Assembly (NCBI GenBank): GCA_024643365.1
Contig: JAHENC010000002.1
Span: 124,001 to 188,000, forward strand
Length of the DNA stretch: 64,000 nucleotides
Direction of reading: 5' to 3'
Source: Crocinitomicaceae bacterium
GTDB lineage: Bacteria; Bacteroidota; Bacteroidia; Flavobacteriales_D; Crocinitomicaceae
The notes under the pieces were generated by a model that was not told the DNA's origin, ran no database searches, and saw only the letters and a list, made by a program, of their open reading frames with translations. Shown one piece after another: positions 19,439-28,277 of this stretch. A program made the translations under genes and the position numbers. Position 1 is the first letter of the stretch; each line of letters starts with the position of its first letter.

Positions 19439-19912
19439 TTAACAACAACCTCCTCCAGGTGTACACGTTGATTTTGTCGACGGAGTCAATTCCACCAAAC
19501 TAATCTTCTGTTTAGCAGGTGGTATACCACATTTATCTTCTGCTAAACAAGCAGTAGTAGTTGAAAGCAATTCGAAAGAAGTGCCATTCCATGCTAGTTG
19601 GTATTTTCCAATGGTAGAACCTTGATATTCAACCTCAATCTCTTCATCGGGCAAATTCAACGTTCGCTCAGACAATTCAATGATTTTCATCAATTTCTCT
19701 GCTTGAAGACGGTGATCAAAGTCTTCTGCTTCCCATAACTGAAAACAAATGCGGTCTTCTAAACGCGTTGTTCCACCGCAATCAATAAATCGTTTTTGAA
19801 CGTGTCCAACTTCCGTGATGTGGTAATGTGCCGGAACTGATGATCCATTGGGTAATTGAAATGACACCGTCGTCATTCCCGTCAAGTTTGCTTTAAATTC
19901 ACTTAGTTTCAT
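19439..19912 (-). CDS. DUF6428-like protein of the ars operon
   Basis: A 157-residue soluble protein that I associate, from memory, with DUF6428 proteins found in Bacteroidota arsenic operons. It has two cysteine-bearing regions: C-x7-C in the middle (ACLAEDKC) and a C-terminal CTPGGGCC tail, which could bind As(III) or pass it on. No known catalytic motif is seen. It lies between arsR and arsC with gaps of 12 and 9 nt. A role as arsenic-binding accessory protein is inference. Confidence 0.65.
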   Translation of the reverse strand: MKLSEFKANLTGMTTVSFQLPNGSSVPAHYHITEVGHVQKRFIDCGGTTRLEDRICFQLWEAEDFDHRLQAEKLMKIIELSERTLNLPDEEIEVEYQGSTIGKYQLAWNGTSFELLSTTTACLAEDKCGIPPAKQKISLVELTPSTKSTCTPGGGCC

Positions 19913-19924
19913 TGTTTCTTTTTT

Positions 19925-20248
19925 TTAACAACATGTTGGATTCTGATCGTATTTTAAGGAAGCTAAAAAAGAATCGAGCTGACTGATTTTATCCAAATTC
20001 AAACAGTAACAAATACTCGTGCCTGAAACACTTCCTTGAATGATACCAGCAGTTTTTAATTCCTTTAAATGTTGCGAAATGGTCGGTTGAGCAAGGGGAA
20101 GTTCATTCACTAAATCCGTACAAATGCATTTTTCCTGCGTTCGTAAAAATTGAATGATGGCAATCCGTGCTGGATGTCCCATCGCCTTGAATAGTGAGGC
20201 TAATTCGTTGATTTCTTCACTGAACACTTCGCTTTTCGTCGTTCCCAT
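19925..20248 (-). CDS. arsR: ArsR-family metalloregulator
   Basis: A 107-residue winged-helix repressor. The recognition helix is LAQPTISQHLKELKTAGII. The arsenic-sensing cysteines of classical ArsR are visible as EKCICTDLV (Cys41, Cys43), with further cysteine pairs at 80/82 and at the C-terminus (CC). It should repress the operon until As(III) binds. The operator candidate at 20256-20277 lies just upstream. First gene of arsR-DUF6428-arsC-acr3. Confidence 0.93.
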   Translation of the reverse strand: MGTTKSEVFSEEINELASLFKAMGHPARIAIIQFLRTQEKCICTDLVNELPLAQPTISQHLKELKTAGIIQGSVSGTSICYCLNLDKISQLDSFLASLKYDQNPTCC

Positions 20249-20255
20249 CGCTTAC

Positions 20256-20277
20256 AATATTGTTACATTGCAATATT
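20256..20277 (-). promoter_or_regulatory. Palindromic ArsR operator candidate
   Basis: AATATTG (20256-20262), 8 nt, CAATATT (20271-20277) form a perfect inverted repeat 8 nt upstream of the arsR start codon and downstream of a -7 box. The left half is also inside a 10-bp palindrome ACAATATTGT (20254-20263). Position and symmetry fit a repressor site. Confidence 0.6.
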
Positions 20278-20289
20278 ACGATATATTAA

Positions 20290-20297
20290 CAAAATTA
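20290..20297 (-). promoter_or_regulatory. -7 promoter box of the ars operon
   Basis: The minus strand reads TAATTTTG, an exact TAnnTTTG match, 41 nt before the arsR ATG. The predicted transcription start would fall just before the palindrome, so a bound repressor would block early elongation. Confidence 0.45.
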
Positions 20298-20317
20298 AGT
20301 AAGATATTCTTGAAAAT

Positions 20318-20908
20318 TTAGGCGCGAAAGATTTTTGCAAATGTTTTGCAGATTATGACAAGGTCCTGACCGAGGGATGGATTGGCTAAATATTTTTCAT
20401 TTAACCTTATCTTTTCAGGCATTACTTCTTGAATGTACGTTTGCTGTGGATTGTCTGATTTAGCCAAGAGTTCATTTTCATGAAAATATGCCAAGGAAGC
20501 CAAGTCTGTAATTCCTGGTTTTACCTGAAGAATATTTCGTTGTTCTTCCGTGTATAAATCGACGTATTCCTGAACCTCTGGACGCGGTCCAACAATACTC
20601 ATATCACCCTTCAGCACATTGATAAACTGAGGAAACTCATCCAATTTGTATTTACGTAAATAGTACCCCACTTTGGTAATGCGTGCATCACGGGATCCGA
20701 CAGTGATTCTGCCCTGTGATTCGGCATTGCTGTACATACTGCGGAATTTTAGTAGTCGAAAAGAAACACCGTTCTTCCCTACTCGATTTTGCGCAAAGAA
20801 AATTCCACCGGAAGATTCAAATGCAATCCACAAGGATAGAAAAATTCCAATTGGTAGAAAACAAATCAATACAAACAAGGCGAAAATGATGTCAAATATT
20901 CTTTTCAT
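20318..20908 (-). CDS. Bacterial sugar transferase (polyprenyl-phosphate sugar-1-phosphate transferase)
   Basis: A 196-residue initiating transferase that moves a sugar-1-phosphate from a nucleotide sugar to undecaprenyl phosphate. It has the short single-hydrophobic-segment form (KRIFDIIFALFVLICFLPIG), the FAQNRVGKNGVSFRLLKFRSM core and SIVGPRPEVQEYV. The ATG at 20908 is chosen over a GTG four codons upstream. It stands alone here, with no neighbouring polysaccharide gene cluster. Confidence 0.92.
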   Translation of the reverse strand: MKRIFDIIFALFVLICFLPIGIFLSLWIAFESSGGIFFAQNRVGKNGVSFRLLKFRSMYSNAESQGRITVGSRDARITKVGYYLRKYKLDEFPQFINVLKGDMSIVGPRPEVQEYVDLYTEEQRNILQVKPGITDLASLAYFHENELLAKSDNPQQTYIQEVMPEKIRLNEKYLANPSLGQDLVIICKTFAKIFRA

Positions 20909-20928
20909 GCGTAACTTCACATTTGGTA

Positions 20929-20936
20929 CAAAACTA
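20929..20936 (-). promoter_or_regulatory. -7 promoter box before the sugar transferase
   Basis: The minus strand reads TAGTTTTG, an exact TAnnTTTG match, 20 nt before the ATG at 20908, in the 44-nt divergent gap to the gene at 20953. Confidence 0.4.
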
Positions 20937-20952
20937 ATTTTTTTTCCTCAGC

Positions 20953-21282
20953 ATGGCACAGGAACTTCAAGAACAAGTGAAACAAGCACTCGTTGATCAG
21001 TCATTTCGCACAGCTACACTTGCGCAATTAGCAAAGGATTTTCAGCGTTGCGGTTTGACTCTTCATTCAACAGATGTGGATGATTTACTTTCGTCAATTG
21101 CATCCTGTATCAAAAACGTTTCAAATACCCAACTTCAGCAATTAATTTACCTCATCGATATTCCAGAATCTATTTTTGTTTCACTTTCGAGAAAAGCATC
21201 CTTTCACCAAGAATTAAGTGAAGCCATTTTGATGAGAGAAGCTTTAAAAGTATATTTACGACATAAATTTAGTGAACAATGA
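20953..21282 (+). CDS. Hypothetical protein
   Basis: A 109-residue soluble, mostly alpha-helical protein that I do not recognise. It has no signal peptide, membrane segment or metal motif. It is rich in Leu/Gln and has helices with an amphipathic pattern (QLQQLIYLIDIPESIFVSL). It overlaps the following membrane gene by 4 nt (ATGA), so the two are translationally coupled and perhaps act together. It is divergent from the sugar transferase. Confidence 0.6.
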   Translation: MAQELQEQVKQALVDQSFRTATLAQLAKDFQRCGLTLHSTDVDDLLSSIASCIKNVSNTQLQQLIYLIDIPESIFVSLSRKASFHQELSEAILMREALKVYLRHKFSEQ

Positions 21283-21797
21283 ATACATTCAAAGCTTCCA
21301 TGGATTCCTTAACGAAAGGACTAACAATTGGTGTAAGTATCCTCTTACTTTTATCTGGATTTATTCCTTTTTCGTCAATCAATGAATTTCAATTTTCAGA
21401 TTTGATTATTCCCAGTGCTGTATATATTATGCCCTTTTCATTGATTATTATTCTCGTATTAACTTACGGTCTTAGTCCTAAAGGATATGCGTTTCATGAT
21501 AGAAAATTGGTTATCTACCGTCCATTTCACAATAAGTTCTATACAACCGAGGACATACTCCATATTTCCATTGTTGATAGAAAGGAACTTAAAAATTCGC
21601 TGCGCGTTTTTGGTGTTGGTGGACTATTCGGATACTTTGGAATGTTTCGAAACAGTCGCTACGGAACAATGATTTGGTATGCTACGCGTCGCGATCGATT
21701 TGTGGTGATCGAACGTTCCAATGGCAGAACAATTGTCCTCACCCCAGACGATCCTAATTCATTCGTTTCAGAGTGGAATGAAACAATTCAGCGTTAA
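21279..21797 (+). CDS. Membrane protein with PH-like domain
   Basis: A 172-residue protein with two N-terminal membrane segments (about 14-34 and 45-65) followed by a cytoplasmic beta-rich region (FHDRKLVIYRPFHNKFYTTEDILHIS ... RDRFVVIERSNGRTIVLTPDDPNSFVSEW). That pattern resembles bacterial PH-like domains. Function unknown. The start overlaps the preceding gene. The stop is followed 76 nt later by the dnaN start. Confidence 0.6.
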   Translation: MNTFKASMDSLTKGLTIGVSILLLLSGFIPFSSINEFQFSDLIIPSAVYIMPFSLIIILVLTYGLSPKGYAFHDRKLVIYRPFHNKFYTTEDILHISIVDRKELKNSLRVFGVGGLFGYFGMFRNSRYGTMIWYATRRDRFVVIERSNGRTIVLTPDDPNSFVSEWNETIQR

Positions 21798-21854
21798 ATC
21801 GCAGAAAGAAGTCGTTTTCGCGAGTTTCAATGTATATCATCTCGTTTGATTTAT

Positions 21855-21862
21855 TAAATTTG
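21855..21862 (+). promoter_or_regulatory. -7 promoter box before dnaN
   Basis: TAAATTTG matches TAnnTTTG exactly and lies 11 nt before the first ATG (21874) and 17 nt before the preferred ATG (21880). A TTTG nearby (21845-21848) is too close to serve as the -33 box. Confidence 0.4.
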
Positions 21863-21879
21863 TATCTAAATTAATGAGT

Positions 21880-22998
21880 ATGAATTTCATTGCCTCAAGC
21901 ACAAGTCTTTTAAAACATCTTCAAAGTATTTCAGGTGTACTGAATACAAGCAATACCTTGCCGATTTTAGATAACTTTCTATTTGAAATCACTAACGGAC
22001 AACTGACAGCATCTGCTTCAGATTTAGAAACGACCATGGTGACTAAAATGGATGTTCATTCGGAGGAGGATGGAAAAATTGCCATTCCTGCTAAATTGCT
22101 ATTGGATGTGTTAAAAAGTTTACCAGACCAACCTTGTACGTTCAAAGTCAATGCAAGTAATTACCAAATTGAAATTGCTTACGACAATGGTAAATCGAGA
22201 ATGGTTGGATTCAATGGTGATGAATTCCCAAAAATTCCTGAATTAGCAGGTAAAAGTGCCATTAAATTATCCGGAGATATCCTTTCTCGCGCCATTAATA
22301 AAACCTTATTTGCTTCGGGAAATGATGACCTTCGTCCAGTAATGAGCGGAGTGTTCTGTCAATTCTCTGCTAGTGAAATCACCTTTGTTGCGACAGATGC
22401 ACATAAACTTGTTCGTTTCAGAAGAACGGATGCAGAAGCAAGCGGAAGCTCAGCTTTCATTCTGCCAAAGAAACCATTGAACATGTTGAAATCAAATCTT
22501 CGTGGCGATGAGGCAGTTCTTTTAGAATACAACGAGTCTAATGCTGTTTTCACGTTTAACGACCTCATTTTAGTGTGTCGCTTAATCGATGGAAAATACC
22601 CGAATTACGAAGCCGTTATTCCAAAAGAAAATCCAAATGTTTTAACAATTGACCGTTCTCAATTGCTTTCTTCCATTAAACGTGTGTCGATTTTTTCCAA
22701 TAAAACAACACATCAAATTAAATTGAAGTTAGCTGGTTCTGAACTTTCTTTGTTTGCTGAAGATATCGACTTTGCAAATGAGGCAAGTGAGCGTCTGACT
22801 TGTAACTACGATGGTGATGATTTAGAAATTGGATTCAACTCTCGTTTCTTAATGGAGATGTTGAACAATTTGGATTCAGATGAAATTAAACTTTCAATGA
22901 GCGAGCCAAGTCGTGCTGGAATCTTAACTCCTGCTATTCCGTCAAACGAACACGAAGACATTTTAATGCTCGTGATGCCAGTGATGCTCAACCGTTAA
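21880..22998 (+). CDS. dnaN: DNA polymerase III subunit beta (sliding clamp)
   Basis: A 372-residue clamp that encircles DNA and tethers polymerase III and repair proteins. The three repeated clamp domains are recognisable (SNTLPILDNFLFE; GVFCQFSASEITFVATDAHKLVRFR; GKYPNYEAVIP), and it ends with the typical LVMPVMLNR. ATGs at 21874 and 21880 are both in frame; the second aligns with the family opening (NFIASSTSLLKHLQ). There is no dnaA or gyrase gene nearby, so nothing marks an origin. Confidence 0.98.
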   Translation: MNFIASSTSLLKHLQSISGVLNTSNTLPILDNFLFEITNGQLTASASDLETTMVTKMDVHSEEDGKIAIPAKLLLDVLKSLPDQPCTFKVNASNYQIEIAYDNGKSRMVGFNGDEFPKIPELAGKSAIKLSGDILSRAINKTLFASGNDDLRPVMSGVFCQFSASEITFVATDAHKLVRFRRTDAEASGSSAFILPKKPLNMLKSNLRGDEAVLLEYNESNAVFTFNDLILVCRLIDGKYPNYEAVIPKENPNVLTIDRSQLLSSIKRVSIFSNKTTHQIKLKLAGSELSLFAEDIDFANEASERLTCNYDGDDLEIGFNSRFLMEMLNNLDSDEIKLSMSEPSRAGILTPAIPSNEHEDILMLVMPVMLNR

Positions 22999-23012
22999 TC
23001 TACCTTTTCATA

Positions 23013-24086
23013 ATGCCTCAAGGACTGAGCAATATTCGGAATTTATCCTTGAAGGAACTTCAGGGAGAATTTGTTGAACGTAATGAAAAATCATTTCGTG
23101 CCAAACAAGTTTATGAATGGTTATGGAAAAAAAATGCAGCATCCTTTGATGAAATGACCAACTTGAGTAAAGAACTCAGGGAAATGTTGCAACAACATTA
23201 TTTCATTGATCATATCCATCTGCAGGACCAACAAATTAGCAAGGATAAAACCATCAAATGTGCATTTACCATCGAAGAAGGTAAAGTTGTTGAAGGTGTC
23301 TTGATTCCAACTACTTCACGCACAACAGCATGTATATCTTCACAGGTTGGATGCAGTTTGTCTTGTACCTTTTGTGCAACTGGGAGATTAAAATTACTCC
23401 GAAATTTAAGTGCTGGTGAAATTGTTGACCAAGTTGTCTACTTAAAAAATCAAGCCGAAGAACGTTACGGTCAAAATCTGACTAACATTGTTTACATGGG
23501 AATGGGTGAACCGCTCTTAAATTATAAAAATGTCCTACAGTCGATTGATCGTCTTTGCAGTGATGATGGACTTGGGATCTCTCCAAAACGAATTACCGTA
23601 TCCACGGCAGGAATCGCAAAAATGATTCGTAAACTTGGTGACGATGATGTTAAATTCAATTTAGCACTGTCTCTTCACGCAGCAAACGACAAGAAACGTG
23701 ATAAAATCATGGAGATAAACGAATCTAATAACCTTTCTGAATTATCAGAGGCCTTAGAATATTTCCATGAAAAAACAGGCTCAAGAGTCACCTTCGAATA
23801 CATCATCTTTAAAGACTTTAACGATGAAATTGAAGATGCGCGTGAACTAGCAAACTTTGCAAAATGTGTTCCGTGTAAAATCAATATCATTGAATACAAT
23901 CCAATTGAAAATGGAGAATTCCAACAAGCAGATGCACGCAAAGTTGATGCTTTTGCTGCTTTTTTGGAATCGAAAAACCTTATTGTGAACGTCAGAAGGA
24001 GCCGCGGAAAAGACATCGATGCTGCATGCGGACAACTTGCCAATAAAAACAAAGCCATCCTGAAGGACGAACGTATTCTCAAGTAA
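23013..24086 (+). CDS. rlmN: Dual-specificity 23S rRNA/tRNA C2-methyladenosine methyltransferase RlmN
   Basis: A 357-residue radical-SAM enzyme that methylates C2 of A2503 in 23S rRNA and A37 in some tRNAs. The Fe-S cluster motif is CSLSCTFC (Cys114, 118, 121). The methyl-carrying cysteine lies in the C-terminal DAACGQLANK (Cys339). NIVYMGMGEPLLN and the SLHAAND stretch are family signatures. It starts 14 nt after dnaN. Length is normal. Confidence 0.97.
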   Translation: MPQGLSNIRNLSLKELQGEFVERNEKSFRAKQVYEWLWKKNAASFDEMTNLSKELREMLQQHYFIDHIHLQDQQISKDKTIKCAFTIEEGKVVEGVLIPTTSRTTACISSQVGCSLSCTFCATGRLKLLRNLSAGEIVDQVVYLKNQAEERYGQNLTNIVYMGMGEPLLNYKNVLQSIDRLCSDDGLGISPKRITVSTAGIAKMIRKLGDDDVKFNLALSLHAANDKKRDKIMEINESNNLSELSEALEYFHEKTGSRVTFEYIIFKDFNDEIEDARELANFAKCVPCKINIIEYNPIENGEFQQADARKVDAFAAFLESKNLIVNVRRSRGKDIDAACGQLANKNKAILKDERILK

Positions 24087-24130
24087 CATACTAAATAGAC
24101 TGTCGTCCTGCTTATTGAAACCCATTTGCT

Positions 24131-24889
24131 ATGATTAAAGTATCTCACCTCCGTAAGGAATTTGAACTAAGTCGCCAACAAAAGAAAGAACTTAATACCA
24201 CAGCTGACAAAGCACTTGCAGTTGATGACCTGAGTTTTGAATGTCAACCTGGAAAAGTATTTTCACTATTAGGTCCGAATGGAGCTGGAAAGACAACCAC
24301 CCTTCGAATGCTTTCAACGATTTTATCGCCAACTTCAGGCAGCATCGAAATTGCAGGTATTGACGCAGTGAAATATCCACAAGAGGCTCGTTCAAAAATT
24401 GGTTTTCTAACAGGATCAACCGGACTTTATGCTCGATTGACTCCACTTGAAATCATCGATTATTTCGCTGCACTTTATCAAGTACCTTCAAAAGAAAAAG
24501 AAGAACGAAAAAAGTACTTATTCGATTTATTGAACATGAACGATTTTCTTCAAAAGCGAATCGGCAAGTTAAGTACAGGGATGAAACAAAAGGTTTCCAT
24601 TTGCCGGACCATGATTCATAATCCAGAAGTAGTGATTTTCGATGAGCCAACAAGTGGTCTTGATGTAATCACAGCAGAAAATATCATCAAACTCATTCGC
24701 GATTGTAAGGACCAAGGAAAAACTGTTATTTTCTCGAGCCACATCATGAGCGAAGTTGATTTGTTATGCGACGAACTTGCCATTGTTCACAAAGGACAAC
24801 TGAAGTACAATGGACCCATGTCCGATTTTCGTCAAAACATGGAAGCTAGTAATCTAACGGAAGAGTTCATCCGTATTGTTCAACGTTAA
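24131..24889 (+). CDS. ABC transporter ATP-binding protein, NatA-like
   Basis: A 252-residue ATPase with Walker A GPNGAGKTT, signature LSTGMKQK, Walker B VVIFDEP and the H-loop histidine in FSSHIMSEV. It should power the ABC-2 permease encoded 10 nt downstream (Na+ or drug export type; substrate unknown). That permease is interrupted by a stop codon, so the ATPase may have lost its partner. Length is typical. Confidence 0.9.
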   Translation: MIKVSHLRKEFELSRQQKKELNTTADKALAVDDLSFECQPGKVFSLLGPNGAGKTTTLRMLSTILSPTSGSIEIAGIDAVKYPQEARSKIGFLTGSTGLYARLTPLEIIDYFAALYQVPSKEKEERKKYLFDLLNMNDFLQKRIGKLSTGMKQKVSICRTMIHNPEVVIFDEPTSGLDVITAENIIKLIRDCKDQGKTVIFSSHIMSEVDLLCDELAIVHKGQLKYNGPMSDFRQNMEASNLTEEFIRIVQR

Positions 24890-24899
24890 TTCAATTCAC

Positions 24900-26090
24900 A
24901 TGATCTTTACCATTTTCAAAAAAGAACTCATCGATACCCTACGTGACAAACGCACCATGCGTACGATGTTACTCATTCCCTTACTTGTTTTTCCGATTAC
25001 CCTAACCTTGTTCGTGAACGTTTCCTCTTCCTTTGAAAAAAAAGCAAGTGAAGAGAAATTAAAAATTGGTGTTTGGGGAGACCTTGGAGCCAAATATTGG
25101 AGTCAACTCGAGGAAATGCCCGATGGCCTTGGGAAAAAGGAACTGAAGAACTATGAAGATTCTGCTGCACTTAAAAGAGCTATTGAACAAGGAGAAATTC
25201 AACTTGGACTCATCGTGCCTAAAAATGAAGCGGAATTAGCACGAACGAAACAGTCTATTCCTCTAACTTGGTTGTTTGACGCATCCTCCGTAGGAAGACA
25301 ACAACGAGCGGAATCTTACATGAATTACATGTCAGACAATGCCGAGGCAAAACGATTAAAAGAACTTGGTGTGGATTCAGAAAAACTACATCCACTTGTA
25401 CCGGTATATCAAAATTGCGCCAGTGATAAAAAAATGATCGGACAATAAGCAGGTGGATTCTTACCCTACATCTTTATTGCCTTTGGATTTATTGGTTGCA
25501 TGTATCCTGCCATTGATTTGTTCACTGGGGAAAAAGAACGTGGAACCATCGAAACCTTACTGACTACTCCTGTTTCTAGATGGCAAATTTTAGTCGGTAA
25601 AATGATGGTCGTTGTGACGTCTGGAATGTTGGCCGCAAGCTGCGCACTTTTAGGATTATTTGTTTCCATTGAGTTTTTAGACATCGTGCACAACAAAGAG
25701 ATTTTAGACATCGTTCATGGTATTCTGACTCCATCCTTTATCATTGCCATGTTTAGCTTACTTTTTCCTCTAGTTGTATTTTTTGCAGGTGCGATGATTC
25801 CAATTGCTGTGTATGCAAAATCATTTAAAGAGGCACAAAGCATCATTACACCGCTGAATTTTGTAATGGTTCTTCCTGCAATGATTGGATTTTTTCCAGG
25901 AATTGAATTAAATGCCATGACAGCAGCAATTCCCGTGGTAAACATCGTTCTTTCGACAAAGGAATTGATTTCAGGAACATTATCCGTGGGATACTATTGT
26001 ATTAGTTTAGGAATCATGTTACTTCTAGCAACACTTTCTGTGATTGTTTCTTACCGTCAATTTGGTAACGAAGCTCGCATATTAAACTAA
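24900..26090 (+). pseudogene. ABC-2 type permease (NatB-like), interrupted by in-frame TAA
   Basis: The frame from the ATG at 24900 runs 396 codons to 26090 but is broken by one TAA at 25446-25448 (codon 183). Both sides are plainly one protein: the N-terminal part has the first membrane span and periplasmic loop, and directly after the stop comes GGFLPYIFIAFGFIGCMYPA, then FTGEKERGTIETLLTTPVSRW, the conserved ABC-2 coupling region, and five more spans. A single base change of a sense codon explains it. It may be a young pseudogene, an assembly error or a readthrough site. Confidence 0.85.
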
Positions 26091-28198
26091 CGAATGAGGT
26101 GGATGAATCCACTTTTCTTCATTTGGTCGAATTCAAGTAAGTAGAAATAAACACCTTCCGGAAGAACAGTTCCATTCATATCTATCCCATCGAAGGGGGC
26201 ATCGAAACGCTTTCCTGCATAAATCATGTTACCCCATCGATTGAATACCTTTAATTGATATTCCTGACACGATTTAAACATGGATTCAATGTCCAATTCA
26301 TCATTGTTTCCATCACCATTAGGTGTGATGACATTTGGAAATTCAAAGTCTTCGTAATTATAAATATTTGTAATGGATACTGGGATCATTGACGGACTTG
26401 AAACACATCCATTGATCGAAACCGTTACACTATAATTACCCATTTGCCCAAGTTGAACTGGGAAATATACAACTTCACTCGATGAGGTGAAATTTTGTGG
26501 TCCAGACCAATTATACAAGCCATTCGACACAGGGTCAACGTACAAGGAAACAATGTCACCAGGACATTCAACGGGACTATTTCCTGTTAAATTAGGTGCA
26601 GCAGGAATTGGATATACTGTTAAATTCAAAGTGACTACGGAATCACAACCTGCTACTGTTTGCAATGTTTGATTATACACTCCAGAATTCGTTAATGTTT
26701 GTCCAAAAAACAAGGTGGATTGACCTTGACACAAAGTCATGGAGCTACTTGAGGATAATTCTGGATTTACTGCTAAAGATAAGTTAATGATGGAATCACA
26801 TCCAGCTACCGTTTGAATAGTTCGACTGTAATTGCCGGCATTTGTCAATGTTTGCGCACCAAAAGTATAACTTCCACCTTGACAAATAGATGCTTGAATG
26901 TTTGATGTTATGATCGGATCCACGACTAACGTTAAGTTTATTGTTGAATCACAACCAGTCGAAGTTTGCAATAATTGTGTGTAGTTCCCCGCTGTAGAAA
27001 TCGTATTTCCGGCAAATGTATAGGAAGCACCCTGACAAATATGCACGGTTTGGTTGTTTGTAATATTTGGCAGTAGAGTTAAATTTAATACCACCGTTGA
27101 ATCACACCCCGCTGTACTTTGAAAAACAACAGGATGAAAGCCAACCGTTGAAAAAGTTTGAGTTCCCAAAGTGTACGTTGCTCCTTGACAAATACTAATC
27201 GGTATGGTATCGTTAAATAAAGGATTAACTGTTACTATAACACTATCGTACGACGGACAAGAATTTGGATTCGATGCCAAATTAGTCATGACAGTATAAG
27301 TCTGAGAAATCGGTGCATTACCAGTATTCGACAAATTGACAATTGGATTAGAAATCGTATTTTGACTTAAGCCCGGAGCAGTTGTCCAAGAATATATGTA
27401 GCTTGTGTTATTTGTACTGCCAATTTGAGCCGTTTGTCCATTACAGACACTTACATCAGGTCCTGCATTAGAGTTGGCTATGTCCGCGAAAATTGTCGCA
27501 TTACGTATTGAATGACGGTCATTGGATCCACCCGTACTTGCTGTCCAACCCATATAACCAGCAAAATTCAAATTATAGGTTCCGGATAAATATTGAGTGC
27601 CGTTCACAGAAACAGTGACAACACCGTAATTGTAACTGATGACTGCCGTATTATATGTGCTAGATCGAAGGAAATTCAAATTTCCTCCAACATTATTGAG
27701 CGTCGTAATTCCGGCAATGCATTCATTGTAACCAGGTCCACTGTAAATTTGAATTTCAGGATTGGCTCCACCGCAATTGTTATACGTGTCGAATACAACT
27801 TTAATTCCATTCGCCGTTGATGGAATTCCGACACCTCCACCGGAAACGAATCCTGTGGGTGGGACATCTAAAAAACAAAAGGCAATTCCATCTGCACTAT
27901 TCCCATCGAACATACGAAAATCAAATTCCACATTCCATTGATAGCAAGTTCCTAAATCAATCGCTTGGCTATAAAAAATCGCACCACTTGAATTTCCTAC
28001 GTTATTGGTTAAGATCAACTCATCTGGATCTACATTCGCATCGCCCCCAGTATCTCCCGTTGCGGCTGCTCCTGTTAGATTCCATCCGCTTGTATTCATA
28101 TTTGGAGAACCCGTTAATTCAGCAAAAACTAAGGTTTGAGCTTGATTTTTTCCTAAAAAAAAGATGCCAAATAGAAATAAAATATGCGGTAATTTCAT
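26087..28198 (-). CDS. Secreted L-type lectin-like protein with T9SS type B sorting domain
   Basis: A 703-residue exported protein. Signal peptide 1-20, an L-type bacterial lectin-like domain about 22-238 (ADGIAFCFLD, NGIKVVFDTYNN, GYMGWTASTGG), an Ig/PKD-like region with GPDVSVCNG, four 51-residue cysteine repeats at about 327-530, a further Ig-like stretch, and the gliding-associated C-terminal domain at about 618-703 (FPNVITPNGDGNND, LKVFNRWGNMIY). It should be moved to the surface by the T9SS encoded near 57-64 kb. It probably binds sugars and acts in adhesion (inference). Confidence 0.88.
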   Translation of the reverse strand: MKLPHILFLFGIFFLGKNQAQTLVFAELTGSPNMNTSGWNLTGAAATGDTGGDANVDPDELILTNNVGNSSGAIFYSQAIDLGTCYQWNVEFDFRMFDGNSADGIAFCFLDVPPTGFVSGGGVGIPSTANGIKVVFDTYNNCGGANPEIQIYSGPGYNECIAGITTLNNVGGNLNFLRSSTYNTAVISYNYGVVTVSVNGTQYLSGTYNLNFAGYMGWTASTGGSNDRHSIRNATIFADIANSNAGPDVSVCNGQTAQIGSTNNTSYIYSWTTAPGLSQNTISNPIVNLSNTGNAPISQTYTVMTNLASNPNSCPSYDSVIVTVNPLFNDTIPISICQGATYTLGTQTFSTVGFHPVVFQSTAGCDSTVVLNLTLLPNITNNQTVHICQGASYTFAGNTISTAGNYTQLLQTSTGCDSTINLTLVVDPIITSNIQASICQGGSYTFGAQTLTNAGNYSRTIQTVAGCDSIINLSLAVNPELSSSSSMTLCQGQSTLFFGQTLTNSGVYNQTLQTVAGCDSVVTLNLTVYPIPAAPNLTGNSPVECPGDIVSLYVDPVSNGLYNWSGPQNFTSSSEVVYFPVQLGQMGNYSVTVSINGCVSSPSMIPVSITNIYNYEDFEFPNVITPNGDGNNDELDIESMFKSCQEYQLKVFNRWGNMIYAGKRFDAPFDGIDMNGTVLPEGVYFYLLEFDQMKKSGFIHLIR
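26609..27220 (-). repeat. Four tandem 153-bp coding repeats
   Basis: Residues 327-530 of the lectin-like protein hold four units of exactly 51 residues. Each has a CQG near the start (Cys337, 388, 439, 490) and GCDS 28 residues later, followed by an xLxLxVxP strand. The constant spacing without indels suggests domain duplication; the paired cysteines could form one disulfide per repeat. Confidence 0.85.
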
Positions 28199-28277
28199 GT
28201 AAACTGTTTTGAGGCTTTAATTTGGTCAAATTAACTGAACAACGCAAAAAAGGACGGTTTATTGAAAAATAAGTTGC

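Noticed and set aside
17757..20297. Ars operon as a recent mobile island
   Set aside because: No integrase, transposase, flanking repeats or tRNA junction; base composition looks like its neighbours by eye.
21798..23012. Replication origin near dnaN
   Set aside because: No dnaA gene, DnaA-box cluster or AT-rich unwinding region was recognised; dnaN here is next to rlmN.
25446..25448. Special decoding (selenocysteine) at the permease stop
   Set aside because: The codon is TAA, not TGA, and the position is not a redox site; mutation, error or ordinary readthrough are simpler.
26609..27220. Regular repeats as a possible CRISPR array
   Set aside because: The period is 153 bp, in frame and coding for duplicated protein modules; there are no short identical repeats with unique spacers and no cas genes.
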